This document shows, piece by piece, positions 52,126 to 59,945 of a DNA stretch of 64,000 nt; positions within the stretch are counted from its first letter, which is position 1; every line of letters begins with the position of its first letter. Source of the DNA: Mycolicibacterium peregrinum (lineage in GTDB: Bacteria; Actinomycetota; Actinomycetes; Mycobacteriales; Mycobacteriaceae); NCBI RefSeq assembly GCF_001665785.1, contig NZ_LZSO01000051.1, positions 124,001 through 188,000 on the forward strand, written 5' to 3'. A program made the position numbers and the translations under genes. A model generated the notes under the pieces. The model saw nothing but the letters and a program-made list of their open reading frames with translations, made no database searches and had not been told where the DNA came from.

Positions 52126-53714
52126 CAGAACACCACCGGCTGCTGGAACTCGCCCCACACGGACTTCAAGGTCGACACCATCTCTCCCACTGTGCAATAC
52201 GCATTGGCGCAGTCGATCAACCGGTGCATCAGGTTGTCGTCGTTTTCAGCACCCCTGGCCAACGCGGCCAGAGTCTCTTTGACCGCAACGTCGTCGCGCT
52301 CGGCCTTGACCTTCGCCAGCCGCTTGAGCTGCAGATCGCGCCCCTCGGCATCGAGCTCGTAGGTGTCGATGTCGGGCGCAGGCTCGTCGGTGACAAACCG
52401 ATTGACCCCGACCACCGGCCGCTCGCCCGACTCGATCTCGTTGTGAATCTTGAACGCCTCCTCTGCGATCAGACCCTGCAGGTAGCCGTCCTCGATGCAC
52501 CGCACCATGCCGCCGTGCTTCTCCAGGTCGTCCATGATCTCGATGATCTTGGCCTCGGTGGCATCGGTCAGCGCCTCGACGAAGTACGAACCGCCCAGCG
52601 GGTCGGCGACTTTGGTGACACCGGTTTCGTAGGCCAGGATCTGCTGGGTACGCAGGGCCAGCGTCGCAGACTCCTCACTGGGCAGGGCGAATGGTTCGTC
52701 CCACGCTGCCGTGAACATCGACTGCACGCCCCCCAGCACCGCCGCCAACGACTCGTAGGCGACCCGGACCAGGTTGTTCTGCGCCTGCGGCGCGTACAGC
52801 GAGGCCCCGCCCGCGACACAGCCGAACCGGAACATCGAGGCCTTGTCGGTGGTCGCGCCGTAGCGCTCCCGCACGATCGTGGCCCAACGCCGCCGGCCCG
52901 CGCGGTATTTGGCGATCTCCTCGAAGAAGTCACCGTGGGTGTAGAAGAAGAACGAAATCTGCGGGGCGAACTTGTCGATCGTCATTCGGCCGCGTTCGAC
53001 GACGGTGTCGCAGTAGGTGACACCGTCGGCCAGGGTGAAGGACATCTCCTGAACGGCATTGGCCCCGGCGTCGCGGAAGTGCGCACCGGCCACCGAGATC
53101 GCGTTGAACCGCGGCACCTCTGCGGCGCAGAACTCGATGGTGTCGGCGATCAGCCGCAGCGAGGGCTCGGGCGGCCAGATCCAGGTGCCGCGCGACGCGT
53201 ATTCCTTGAGGATGTCGTTCTGAATGGTGCCGGTGAGCTTCTCACGCGGCACGCCCTTCTTCTCCGCGGCCGCCACATAGAAAGCCAGCAGGATGGCCGC
53301 CGTGCCGTTGATGGTGAAGCTGGTGCTGATCTGGTCCAGCGGGATGCCGTCGAACAGGATCTCGGCATCGGCCAGGGTGTCGACCGCAACGCCGACGCGG
53401 CCGACCTCTTCCCCGTACTCTTCGTCATCGGAGTCGTAGCCGCACTGGGTCGGCAGGTCCAATGCGACCGACAGGCCCGTCCCGCCCTGATCGAGCAGGT
53501 AGCGATACCGCCGGTTGGATTCCTCGGCGGTACCGAAGCCCGAATACTGCCGGAAGGTCCAGGTCTTCCCGCGGTAGCCGGAGGCGAAGTTGCCACGGGT
53601 GAAGGGGTAGGTCCCGGGGGCAGGCGGTTCGACCGCACGGTCGTCCGGTCCGTAGACGGGCGCCAGCGGGATGCCAGATGGGGTCTCTACAGGAGAGACA
53701 TCTTGCTCGCTCAT
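52125..53714 (-). CDS. Acyl-CoA mutase large subunit with altered active site
   Basis: 529-residue catalytic subunit of an adenosylcobalamin-dependent acyl-CoA mutase (methylmalonyl/isobutyryl-CoA mutase superfamily). Conserved: Y57 (RQYSGF), Q166 (GTIQND) and H212 (AGAHFRDAGA). Changed against textbook family members: THRGYDSD reads TQCGYDSD (90-91), the HxQTSG loop reads GCVAGG (298-303), and HTNxxDEA reads FTAAWDEP (334-341). By my alignment the adenosine-contacting Gln330 and Asn366 of methylmalonyl-CoA mutase become Val300 and Ala336, while Glu370 is kept as E340. An unusual substrate or altered radical chemistry is likely. No strong Shine-Dalgarno; possibly leaderless. Confidence 0.9.
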   Translation of the reverse strand: MSEQDVSPVETPSGIPLAPVYGPDDRAVEPPAPGTYPFTRGNFASGYRGKTWTFRQYSGFGTAEESNRRYRYLLDQGGTGLSVALDLPTQCGYDSDDEEYGEEVGRVGVAVDTLADAEILFDGIPLDQISTSFTINGTAAILLAFYVAAAEKKGVPREKLTGTIQNDILKEYASRGTWIWPPEPSLRLIADTIEFCAAEVPRFNAISVAGAHFRDAGANAVQEMSFTLADGVTYCDTVVERGRMTIDKFAPQISFFFYTHGDFFEEIAKYRAGRRRWATIVRERYGATTDKASMFRFGCVAGGASLYAPQAQNNLVRVAYESLAAVLGGVQSMFTAAWDEPFALPSEESATLALRTQQILAYETGVTKVADPLGGSYFVEALTDATEAKIIEIMDDLEKHGGMVRCIEDGYLQGLIAEEAFKIHNEIESGERPVVGVNRFVTDEPAPDIDTYELDAEGRDLQLKRLAKVKAERDDVAVKETLAALARGAENDDNLMHRLIDCANAYCTVGEMVSTLKSVWGEFQQPVVF

Positions 53715-53727
53715 CAGTGGATAACGT

Positions 53728-53755
53728 ACTTGCTAAAAATGAGAATGCCAATACC
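53728..53755. repeat. 28-bp direct repeat, copy 1, promoter element of the mutase operon
   Basis: Perfect copy of a 28-bp element (begins ACTTGCTAAAAATGAG) that recurs at 53885-53912. It ends 13 nt before the mutase start codon. Read on the minus strand it offers TTGGCA, a 17-nt spacer and TACGTT, a reasonable promoter that would give a near-leaderless mRNA. The element contains one GAGAAT half-site of the recurrent palindrome. Confidence 0.6.
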
Positions 53756-53884
53756 GCGTGGTGGAAATGTGGCACCTGTACTGGCCGGGAGTGCTCGGAC
53801 CTGCACCCCGAGGATCTCTCACGACACAGGCGAAGAGGTCTGGTGGATGCCGTTTCTGCAGGCGGTGCGCCCTACGATTACGAC

Positions 53885-53912
53885 ACTTGCTAAAAATGAG
53901 AATGCCAATACC
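53885..53912. repeat. 28-bp direct repeat, copy 2, near the HSDL2-like SDR
   Basis: Identical 28 bp to 53728-53755, in the same orientation, 157 bp away. On the plus strand it gives TTGCTA, a 16-nt spacer and TACCAT, a possible promoter for the SDR at 53970. The two copies look like a duplicated, shared regulatory element serving the divergent operons. The rest of 53715-53969 shows no gene and no recognisable cobalamin riboswitch. Confidence 0.55.
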
Positions 53913-53969
53913 ATTTGAGTACGGTTGACACACGGCGCATAGCGGACGCTGCGCTCGACGAGGAGGACC

Positions 53970-54818
53970 ATGTCCAGCCAGCAAGAGTCATTCACCGATC
54001 GCACGCTGGTCGTATCCGGCGGCAGCCGCGGTATCGGGCTGGCGATCGCGCTCGGCGCCGCCCGCCGAGGGGCCAACGTGGTGCTGCTGGCCAAGACCGC
54101 CGAACCTCACCCCAAGCTGCCCGGCACCGTGCACACCGCGGTGGCCGAGGTCGAGGCTGCGGGCGGCAAGGGCGTGGCCGTGGTCGGCGATGTACGCAAG
54201 GAAGAGGACGTCGCCCGCGCCGTCGACACCGCGGTGGAGCACTTCGGCGGCGTCGACATCGTGATCAACAACGCCAGCGCCATCTCCACCGACCCCACCG
54301 AGTCGCTGTCGGCCAAGAAGTTCGACCTGATGATGGACATCAACATCCGCGGCACCTTCCTGCTCACCAAGGCCGCACTGCCACACCTGCGCAAGTCGAC
54401 CAACGGTCAGGTGCTGACCCTGGCCCCGCCGATGAACATGAACCCCTACTGGTTGGGCGCACACCCGTCCTACACCCTGTCCAAGTACGGCATGACGCTG
54501 CTGTCGCTGGGCTGGGCGGCCGAATACGCGGACGCGGGCATCGGTTTCAGCTGCCTGTGGCCCGAGACCTATATCGCCACCGCCGCCGTGACCAACCTCG
54601 CCGACGGCGACAAGATGGCCTCACAGTCCCGCAGCCCCGAGATCATGGCGGATGCGGCCGTGGAGATCCTGTCGCGCCCGGCCGCCGAGGTGAACGGTCA
54701 GACGTTCGTCGACTCGGAGGTGCTCACCGCTTCCGGTGTCACCGACCTCTCCCGCTACGGCGGCGGGGATAATCCGATCATCGACATCTTCATCGACGCA
54801 CCGGGACAGGGCCTATGA
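53970..54818 (+). CDS. HSDL2-like SDR-family oxidoreductase
   Basis: 282 residues: SGGSRGIGLAIALGAARRGA, the KLPGTVHTAVAEVEAAGGKG segment and NINNAS-type INNASAIST. Tyr-x-x-x-Lys is present in SYTLSKYGM. The catalytic Ser region reads LTLAPPMNMNP, where HSDL2 has a SPP-type sequence, so Ser appears replaced by Ala. Probably a peroxisomal-HSDL2-type dehydrogenase for branched or cyclic hydroxyacyl substrates. Overlaps the downstream ligase by 4 nt. Confidence 0.86.
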   Translation: MSSQQESFTDRTLVVSGGSRGIGLAIALGAARRGANVVLLAKTAEPHPKLPGTVHTAVAEVEAAGGKGVAVVGDVRKEEDVARAVDTAVEHFGGVDIVINNASAISTDPTESLSAKKFDLMMDINIRGTFLLTKAALPHLRKSTNGQVLTLAPPMNMNPYWLGAHPSYTLSKYGMTLLSLGWAAEYADAGIGFSCLWPETYIATAAVTNLADGDKMASQSRSPEIMADAAVEILSRPAAEVNGQTFVDSEVLTASGVTDLSRYGGGDNPIIDIFIDAPGQGL

Positions 54819-56317
54819 GTATCTCGCTACTGCTGGAGATGGCGGTCTCGGGTGGGCCCGACCGCACCGCAGTGGTGTCCGACGATCTCCGCCTGACCAC
54901 CGAGGAGCTCAGCGCCCTGGCCGACGGTGGCGCCGGCGTCATCGCGGCGTCCGGGGCCGCCCACGTGGCCTATGTCGGCACCGGCGGAGCGCTGCTGCCG
55001 CTGCTGCTGTTCGCCTCGGCCCGCGCCGCGGTACCGTTCACCCCGCTGAACTACCGTCTGAGCCGCGACGGTCTGCACGAGTTGATCGAGCGCCTGCCCG
55101 AGCCGCTGGTGGTCGCCGACGCCGAATATGCCGACGTAGTCGCCGGGACCGGGAAACAAGTCATCACCTCTGAGGAGTTTCTGACCGCAGCACGCTCCGC
55201 CGAACCCGCGGCCGAGTTCGCCGATCCCGACGCGGTCGCGGTCGTGCTGTTCACCTCGGGCACCACCTCGCGCCCCAAGGCCGTCGAGCTCACCCACAAC
55301 AACCTCACCAGCTACATCACGGGCACCGTCGAATTCGCCTCGGCGGCAGACGAAGACGCGGCGCTGATCTGCGTACCGCCCTATCACATCGCCGGAGTCA
55401 GCGCGGCCATGTCGAACCTCTACGCCGGCCGGAAGATGGTGTACCTGCGACACTTCGACGCCGACAAGTGGGTCGAGCTGGTTCGCACCGAAGGCGTCAC
55501 GTCGGCCACCGTCGTGCCGACCATGCTGGACCGCATCGTCACGGCGCTCGAAACCGCCGGGTTGGAACTGCCGACCCTGCGCAACCTCGCTTACGGCGGC
55601 TCCAAGGTAGCGCTGCCGCTGGTCCGCAAGGCGCTGCAGCTGTTACCGAACGTCGGCTTCGTCAACGCCTATGGATTGACCGAAACCAGCTCCACCATCG
55701 CAGTTCTGGGCCCCGACGATCACCGCGAAGCACTGGCCGCCGAGGATGCGGCAGGCGCCCGGCGACTCGGTTCGGTCGGCCAGGTGGTCCCGGGTATCGA
55801 GGTGCAGATCCGCGCCGAAGACGGCACCGTGCTCGGTGCGGGCGAGACGGGTGAGCTGTTCGTGCGTGGTGAACAGGTGTCGGGCCGATACACCGACATC
55901 GGATCGGTGCTCGACGCCGAGGGCTGGTTCCCGACCAAGGATGTCGCCACGCTCGACGAGGGTGGCTACCTGTTCATCGGCGGACGATCCGACGACACCA
56001 TCATCCGCGGTGGGGAGAACATTGCCCCCGCCGAGATCGAGGACGTGCTCGTCGAGCACCCCGAGGTCCGCGACGTCGCCGTCGTCGGCCCCGAAGATCC
56101 CCAGTGGGGTCAGATCATCGTGGCCGTCGTGGTACCCGCCGAGGGTGCCTCCCCCGACCCGGATGCACTGCGCGAACATGTTCGCAAGCAACTGCGCGGT
56201 TCACGCACCCCTGACCGGGTGGTGTTCCGGGACGAGCTGCCCACCAACCCGACCGGCAAGGTTCTGCGCCGCCAACTCGTCGACGAACTCGCACCCCTCT
56301 CTAAGGAGTCAGCATGA
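54815..56317 (+). CDS. Acyl-CoA synthetase (AMP-forming, ANL superfamily)
   Basis: 500-residue ligase. Motifs: VVLFTSGTTSRPKAVELTHN (P-loop type), YGLTETSSTIAVLG (A5), WFPTKDVATLDEGGYLFIGG (A7/A8) and NPTGKVLRRQLVDE with the C-terminal catalytic Lys. It forms an acyl-CoA from a free acid, presumably the entry point for the divergent mutase operon. It overlaps both the SDR and the small gene downstream by 4 nt. Confidence 0.92.
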   Translation: MSISLLLEMAVSGGPDRTAVVSDDLRLTTEELSALADGGAGVIAASGAAHVAYVGTGGALLPLLLFASARAAVPFTPLNYRLSRDGLHELIERLPEPLVVADAEYADVVAGTGKQVITSEEFLTAARSAEPAAEFADPDAVAVVLFTSGTTSRPKAVELTHNNLTSYITGTVEFASAADEDAALICVPPYHIAGVSAAMSNLYAGRKMVYLRHFDADKWVELVRTEGVTSATVVPTMLDRIVTALETAGLELPTLRNLAYGGSKVALPLVRKALQLLPNVGFVNAYGLTETSSTIAVLGPDDHREALAAEDAAGARRLGSVGQVVPGIEVQIRAEDGTVLGAGETGELFVRGEQVSGRYTDIGSVLDAEGWFPTKDVATLDEGGYLFIGGRSDDTIIRGGENIAPAEIEDVLVEHPEVRDVAVVGPEDPQWGQIIVAVVVPAEGASPDPDALREHVRKQLRGSRTPDRVVFRDELPTNPTGKVLRRQLVDELAPLSKESA

Positions 56318-56616
56318 TCAAGAACGGCACCCGCCTGCAGAGTCAGGTGTGCGACACCCAGGTCATCGTGGTGCGCAGCGCCGACAGTCTCGACGACCTC
56401 CGCGCCGGTGGCGTCGCCATGGTCCCACTCGATGCCGAGAAGGACTCTGGTGCAACCATCGACGGCGCGTTCTCGGACGGCAACCTGATGGGCAAGCGCT
56501 ACGTCGACGAGGGCGGCGCCGAGGTCCTGGTCACCAAGGCAGGCGCGGGCACGCTGTCGGTCGGCACCACCGCGCTCAGCCTCAAAGAGGCCAAGCCGCT
56601 TCCGGCCAGCGACTAG
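56314..56616 (+). CDS. Small conserved hypothetical protein, ligase partner
   Basis: 100 residues, MIKNGTRLQSQVCDTQVIVV, then a Gly/Asp-rich body that looks beta-rich (GGAEVLVTKAGAGTLSVGTT). No motif I recognise; a single Cys at residue 13. It starts inside the end of the acyl-CoA ligase (ATGA overlap), so co-translation and a functional link to the ligase are likely. Not secreted, no membrane segment. Confidence 0.75.
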   Translation: MIKNGTRLQSQVCDTQVIVVRSADSLDDLRAGGVAMVPLDAEKDSGATIDGAFSDGNLMGKRYVDEGGAEVLVTKAGAGTLSVGTTALSLKEAKPLPASD

Positions 56617-56630
56617 ACATTCCCCTGCCC

Positions 56631-56684
56631 AGCAGACGCGTAGGTACCCCGTAACGGCAATTTTCGGGTACCTACGCGTCTGCT
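56631..56684. repeat. Palindromic intergenic hairpin, copy B
   Basis: Perfect 19-bp arms, AGCAGACGCGTAGGTACCC (56631-56649) and its complement (56666-56684), with a 16-nt loop. It is the second copy of the element at 8328-8385; the arms are nearly identical and the loops differ, so the stem is what is conserved. It lies between convergent genes. Confidence 0.72.
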
Positions 56685-56691
56685 CGCGCAC

Positions 56692-57429
56692 TCAAGCGTG
56701 ACGGCTGGTCACTCCCCCGTCCACGACGAGTTGCGTACCGGTGATGAACGACGCCTTCGGTGACATCAGGAACGCCACGGCCGCCCCGATCTCTTCAGGC
56801 TGCCCGAGCCGGCCCAGCGGCGCGGCCTGTTCGAAGCTCGCACGGATCTCCTCGACGTCCAATGCGATCTGGAGCATCGGGGTGTGGATGAAGCCCGGGC
56901 ACACGGCATTGACGCGAATCCCCAACGGGCCCAACTGCGCAGCCATCGACCGCGTCATACCAAGCAGACCTGCCTTGGAGGCGCAGTAAGCCGGGATGAA
57001 CGGGTTGGCGGCCAGGCCTTCGATGCTGGAGATGCCGACGACCGCGGGCGATCCACCATCTTTCGCCGATCTCTCCAGGTGCGGCAACAGCAACTGCACC
57101 AACAGCGCCTGCGCACGCAGATTCACGTCGAGCACTGCGTTCCAGGACTCCTCGGTGAAGGCGCCCACCGGTTCGGGGAGCACGCGGCCCGCGGCGTGCA
57201 CCAGGCCGTCGATGCCGTCGAGCGCCTGTGCGGTCTCCTCGACGGCCGCAGTGAGCGCTCCGGTGTCACACACGTCGATCACCGTCGACGGCATGTCCAA
57301 CCTTTCGGCCACCTGGCGGACCTCGGGCGCTATGTCCCACAACGCGACCCGCCGGCCGTCTGCGATCAACGCCTCCGCGCTGGCCCGTCCGATCCCCGAC
57401 GCCGCACCTGTCACCACCACACCTGTCAT
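56692..57429 (-). CDS. SDR-family oxidoreductase
   Basis: 245-residue classical SDR: TGAASGIGRASAEALIADGR, catalytic Ser in GISSIEGLAAN and Tyr-x-x-x-Lys in PAYCASKAG, ending SFITGTQLVVDGG. ATG 57429 is used; a GTG at 57438 would add three residues. Stands alone, convergent with the small hypothetical gene across hairpin copy B. Substrate unknown. Confidence 0.88.
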   Translation of the reverse strand: MTGVVVTGAASGIGRASAEALIADGRRVALWDIAPEVRQVAERLDMPSTVIDVCDTGALTAAVEETAQALDGIDGLVHAAGRVLPEPVGAFTEESWNAVLDVNLRAQALLVQLLLPHLERSAKDGGSPAVVGISSIEGLAANPFIPAYCASKAGLLGMTRSMAAQLGPLGIRVNAVCPGFIHTPMLQIALDVEEIRASFEQAAPLGRLGQPEEIGAAVAFLMSPKASFITGTQLVVDGGVTSRHA

Positions 57430-57499
57430 GCCGGACACCGTAGTGGCTCGGCGGGCGCCCAGAGCGAGGATTCCCGTCAGGCGGTCGGTTTGACCGACG

Positions 57500-58579
57500 T
57501 CACCGACCGACCAGGTCGGCCAGCGCCTGTGCGGTCTGCAGATCCTCGTACGCCGCTGAATACCGTTGAGCCAGAGCCAGTGCGATGTCCGGGCGCTGCC
57601 ACAACTCTCCCGCGCTGGCGGTGGCCAGCCAGGTCATCAGGCCGTGGGCGACCGAGGCCCGGTATCGCAGCCAGATCTCGTCGGGCGACGGCAGTTCCTC
57701 GGCTGGAAGCTCCAACGCATCCCGGTATTCCTCGAGCAACTGGCGTTCTGCGATCCTTCGATCGGCCGTCGTCAGCGCCCCCTGCAGGAAGTAGCCGAGA
57801 TCAAGAGAGAAGTTGCCGTGTCGGGCCACCTGCCAGTCGAGGAATCCGACATCTCCGTCGGGTAGCAGGTAGGTGTTTCCGATATGCGGATCACCGTGCA
57901 GCAGCGTCTGCGGGACGCCGGCCGCGGTGAGGGTCTTGATGAACGGCTTCCAGATCCCTTCCACCAGATGGTCGATGGTCAGCGCATGCACTGAGGCCGG
58001 CGCGTCGTCGCCGAGACGTTCCAGAGCCGCGGGCAGCGGGGCCCACTGCATGCCGTCCCACGGCACGAACGGTTCCAGCCACTCCAGTCCGGGGCGGCGC
58101 ACCCGCGCACCCCAGAATGCGCCGTGCAACCGGGCCAGGCCGCGTACGCCGTGCGCAGCCTGCTCCACGGTCAGCGGTCTGGTGGCGTCGCGCGGGTCTG
58201 CCGAGCGTGCCGTGAGGTCTTCCATGACCAGCATGAAGTCCTCGTCGCCCTCGTCGATCGGCGCCGCATACACCGTCGGATGCTCCAGCGGCAGCTCGAC
58301 TTTGGAGTTGAACAACCTCGGCTCATGGAGCAGACCGCTGGTGTACTTGATCATCTCCTTGTGCCCGGGATCGACGGCCTTGGCGAACACCTTGGAAGGT
58401 CCAGTCGGCCCCGGCTTATACGTGACCGACAGGCGCGCACGGCGGTTGGTGCCGTCGTCGCGCATGTCGACCGTGACGCGGTCCACCACCGCATCGGGGT
58501 GGTGGTCGGCCAGCGCGGCCGTCAACCACTCGGGCGTGACCTGGGTCCAGTCTTTGGGAACGGTCAGCGAGGCCGTCAC
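57500..58579 (-). CDS. APH-family phosphotransferase
   Basis: 359-residue kinase-fold protein. Nucleotide-binding N-lobe with FAKAVDPGHKEM (candidate Lys); catalytic loop LLHGDPHIGNTYLL (Brenner motif HGDxxxxN) and the metal-binding Asp in GFLDWQVARHG. Similar proteins in mycobacteria lie beside P450 and CoA-metabolism genes and may phosphorylate alcohols rather than antibiotics. Start: GTG 58579, preceded by GCGAGGCAACCGC, the same leader seen before the FadE at 6394; TTG 58633 is an alternative. Follows the P450 and probably shares its LacI-controlled promoter. Confidence 0.83.
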   Translation of the reverse strand: MTASLTVPKDWTQVTPEWLTAALADHHPDAVVDRVTVDMRDDGTNRRARLSVTYKPGPTGPSKVFAKAVDPGHKEMIKYTSGLLHEPRLFNSKVELPLEHPTVYAAPIDEGDEDFMLVMEDLTARSADPRDATRPLTVEQAAHGVRGLARLHGAFWGARVRRPGLEWLEPFVPWDGMQWAPLPAALERLGDDAPASVHALTIDHLVEGIWKPFIKTLTAAGVPQTLLHGDPHIGNTYLLPDGDVGFLDWQVARHGNFSLDLGYFLQGALTTADRRIAERQLLEEYRDALELPAEELPSPDEIWLRYRASVAHGLMTWLATASAGELWQRPDIALALAQRYSAAYEDLQTAQALADLVGR

Positions 58580-58640
58580 GCGGTTGCCTCGCAGGCTCGG
58601 CTCCCGCGTGTCCAGGTACGGTTCGCTCCGCAAGCGCCGC

Positions 58641-59843
58641 TCACGGGATCAACGCCGGCATCGAATCCCAGCCGCGGACCGTCGAAGTCGGCGACAATAT
58701 GGCGCTGTCGAGATCGACATCCCACTCCGGGAAGCGCTTGAGCATCTCCTCCAACGCGATCCGGCCCTCCAGCCGCGCCAGCGCCGAGCCCAGGCAGTAG
58801 TGGGTGCCGACGCTGAACGCCAGGTGCTGGCGCTGCTCGCGGTGGATGTCGAAAACCTCACCGTCAGGCGGGAACTGGCGGCTGTCGCGGACGGCCGCAC
58901 CGATCAGCATCATCATCACGCTGCCCTCGGGGACCGTCTGGCCATGCAGTTCCACGTCGCGGGTGACATACCGCGCCACGTGCGGTGCCGGTGGCTCGAA
59001 CCGCAGCAGCTCCTCGATCGCCTGCGGGATGAGCGCGGGATTCTCGGCCAGCTGGCGCCGCTGATCGGGATGTTCGGCGAGAACCTTTGCCGCCCAACCG
59101 ATCAACCGTGTCGTGGTTTCGTTGCCCGCACCTGCCACCACGTTGATGTAGATCAGGAGTTCCTCGCGGGTGAGCTTGCGGGTCACCCCGTGCTCGTCGG
59201 TGAACTCGACATTGAGCAGGTCGGTCATGATGTCGTCGGACGGGTTGTCCCTACGCCAGTCGATGTAGGTCTCGAAGATCGAACCGTCGACCAGACCTTC
59301 CTGCGCCGCCTTCATCGGCTTACCGGCCTCAGTGCGCAGCTGGTCGTTTCCGTGGTCGCGGATCATCTCCTGGTCGTCCTCGGGGATCCCGAGCAGCGCG
59401 CTGATCACCCGCATCGGCATGATCGCGCCGAAATCCTTGATGAAGTCGACCTTGCCGGCCTCCACCAGCGGGTCCAGCGACTGCGCGCAGAACTCCCGGA
59501 TCTTGGGTTCCAGCGCATTGATCTTGCGTGGGGTGAACATCCGGGCCAACAGCTTGCGATGCACGGTGTGAATCGGCGGATCCTCGAAAATCAGGGCGCC
59601 GGAGGGGATGTCGATGTTGGCCTTGATCAGTTCGATGATCGCGCCGCGCGCCGAACTGAACGTTTCGTGGTCGACGAGGCCCTTGTTGACGTCGGCGAAG
59701 CGGCTCAGCGCGTAGAAGTCGTACTGCTCGTTGTAGTACAGCGGCGATTCCTCGCGGAGCCGGGCGAACGTCGGATACGGGTTCGCGTTGATCTCGACGT
59801 CGTAGGGGTCGAAGTACACGCTCTGGGTCGCGCTGGCTGTCAC
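58641..59843 (-). CDS. Cytochrome P450
   Basis: 400-residue P450. I-helix motif AGAGNETTTR with the oxygen-activating NET variant, K-helix ExxR in IEELLRFEPP, haem loop FSVGTHYCLGSALAR with the axial cysteine. No ferredoxin gene is adjacent, unlike the P450 at 22096. GTG start at 59843 with AGGTGG upstream. A LacI-type operator, GGTTATGCGCGTAAG, lies 46 nt upstream, so expression is probably repressed by the adjacent LacI-family protein. Confidence 0.95.
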   Translation of the reverse strand: MTASATQSVYFDPYDVEINANPYPTFARLREESPLYYNEQYDFYALSRFADVNKGLVDHETFSSARGAIIELIKANIDIPSGALIFEDPPIHTVHRKLLARMFTPRKINALEPKIREFCAQSLDPLVEAGKVDFIKDFGAIMPMRVISALLGIPEDDQEMIRDHGNDQLRTEAGKPMKAAQEGLVDGSIFETYIDWRRDNPSDDIMTDLLNVEFTDEHGVTRKLTREELLIYINVVAGAGNETTTRLIGWAAKVLAEHPDQRRQLAENPALIPQAIEELLRFEPPAPHVARYVTRDVELHGQTVPEGSVMMMLIGAAVRDSRQFPPDGEVFDIHREQRQHLAFSVGTHYCLGSALARLEGRIALEEMLKRFPEWDVDLDSAILSPTSTVRGWDSMPALIP

Positions 59844-59888
59844 GGAAATCCACCTCTCTGTGTCCGAGAGCGGAGTTTACACACGGAT

Positions 59889-59903
59889 GGTTATGCGCGT
59901 AAG
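59889..59903. promoter_or_regulatory. LacI-type operator GGTTATGCGCGTAAG upstream of P450
   Basis: 15 bp identical to 62374-62388. The core TTATGCGCGTAA is a near-palindrome with a central CG, the shape of LacI/PurR-family sites. It lies between the P450 start and the end of the LacI gene. Confidence 0.7.
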
Positions 59904-59945
59904 TATATTGCCGGTCCCGAACCTGGCAGTGGGCAAAACCCGAGG

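Noticed and set aside
53715..53969. Cobalamin riboswitch upstream of the B12 mutase
   Set aside because: I could not find a B12-box-like conserved segment, and the likely promoter in copy 1 of the 28-bp repeat would leave almost no leader.
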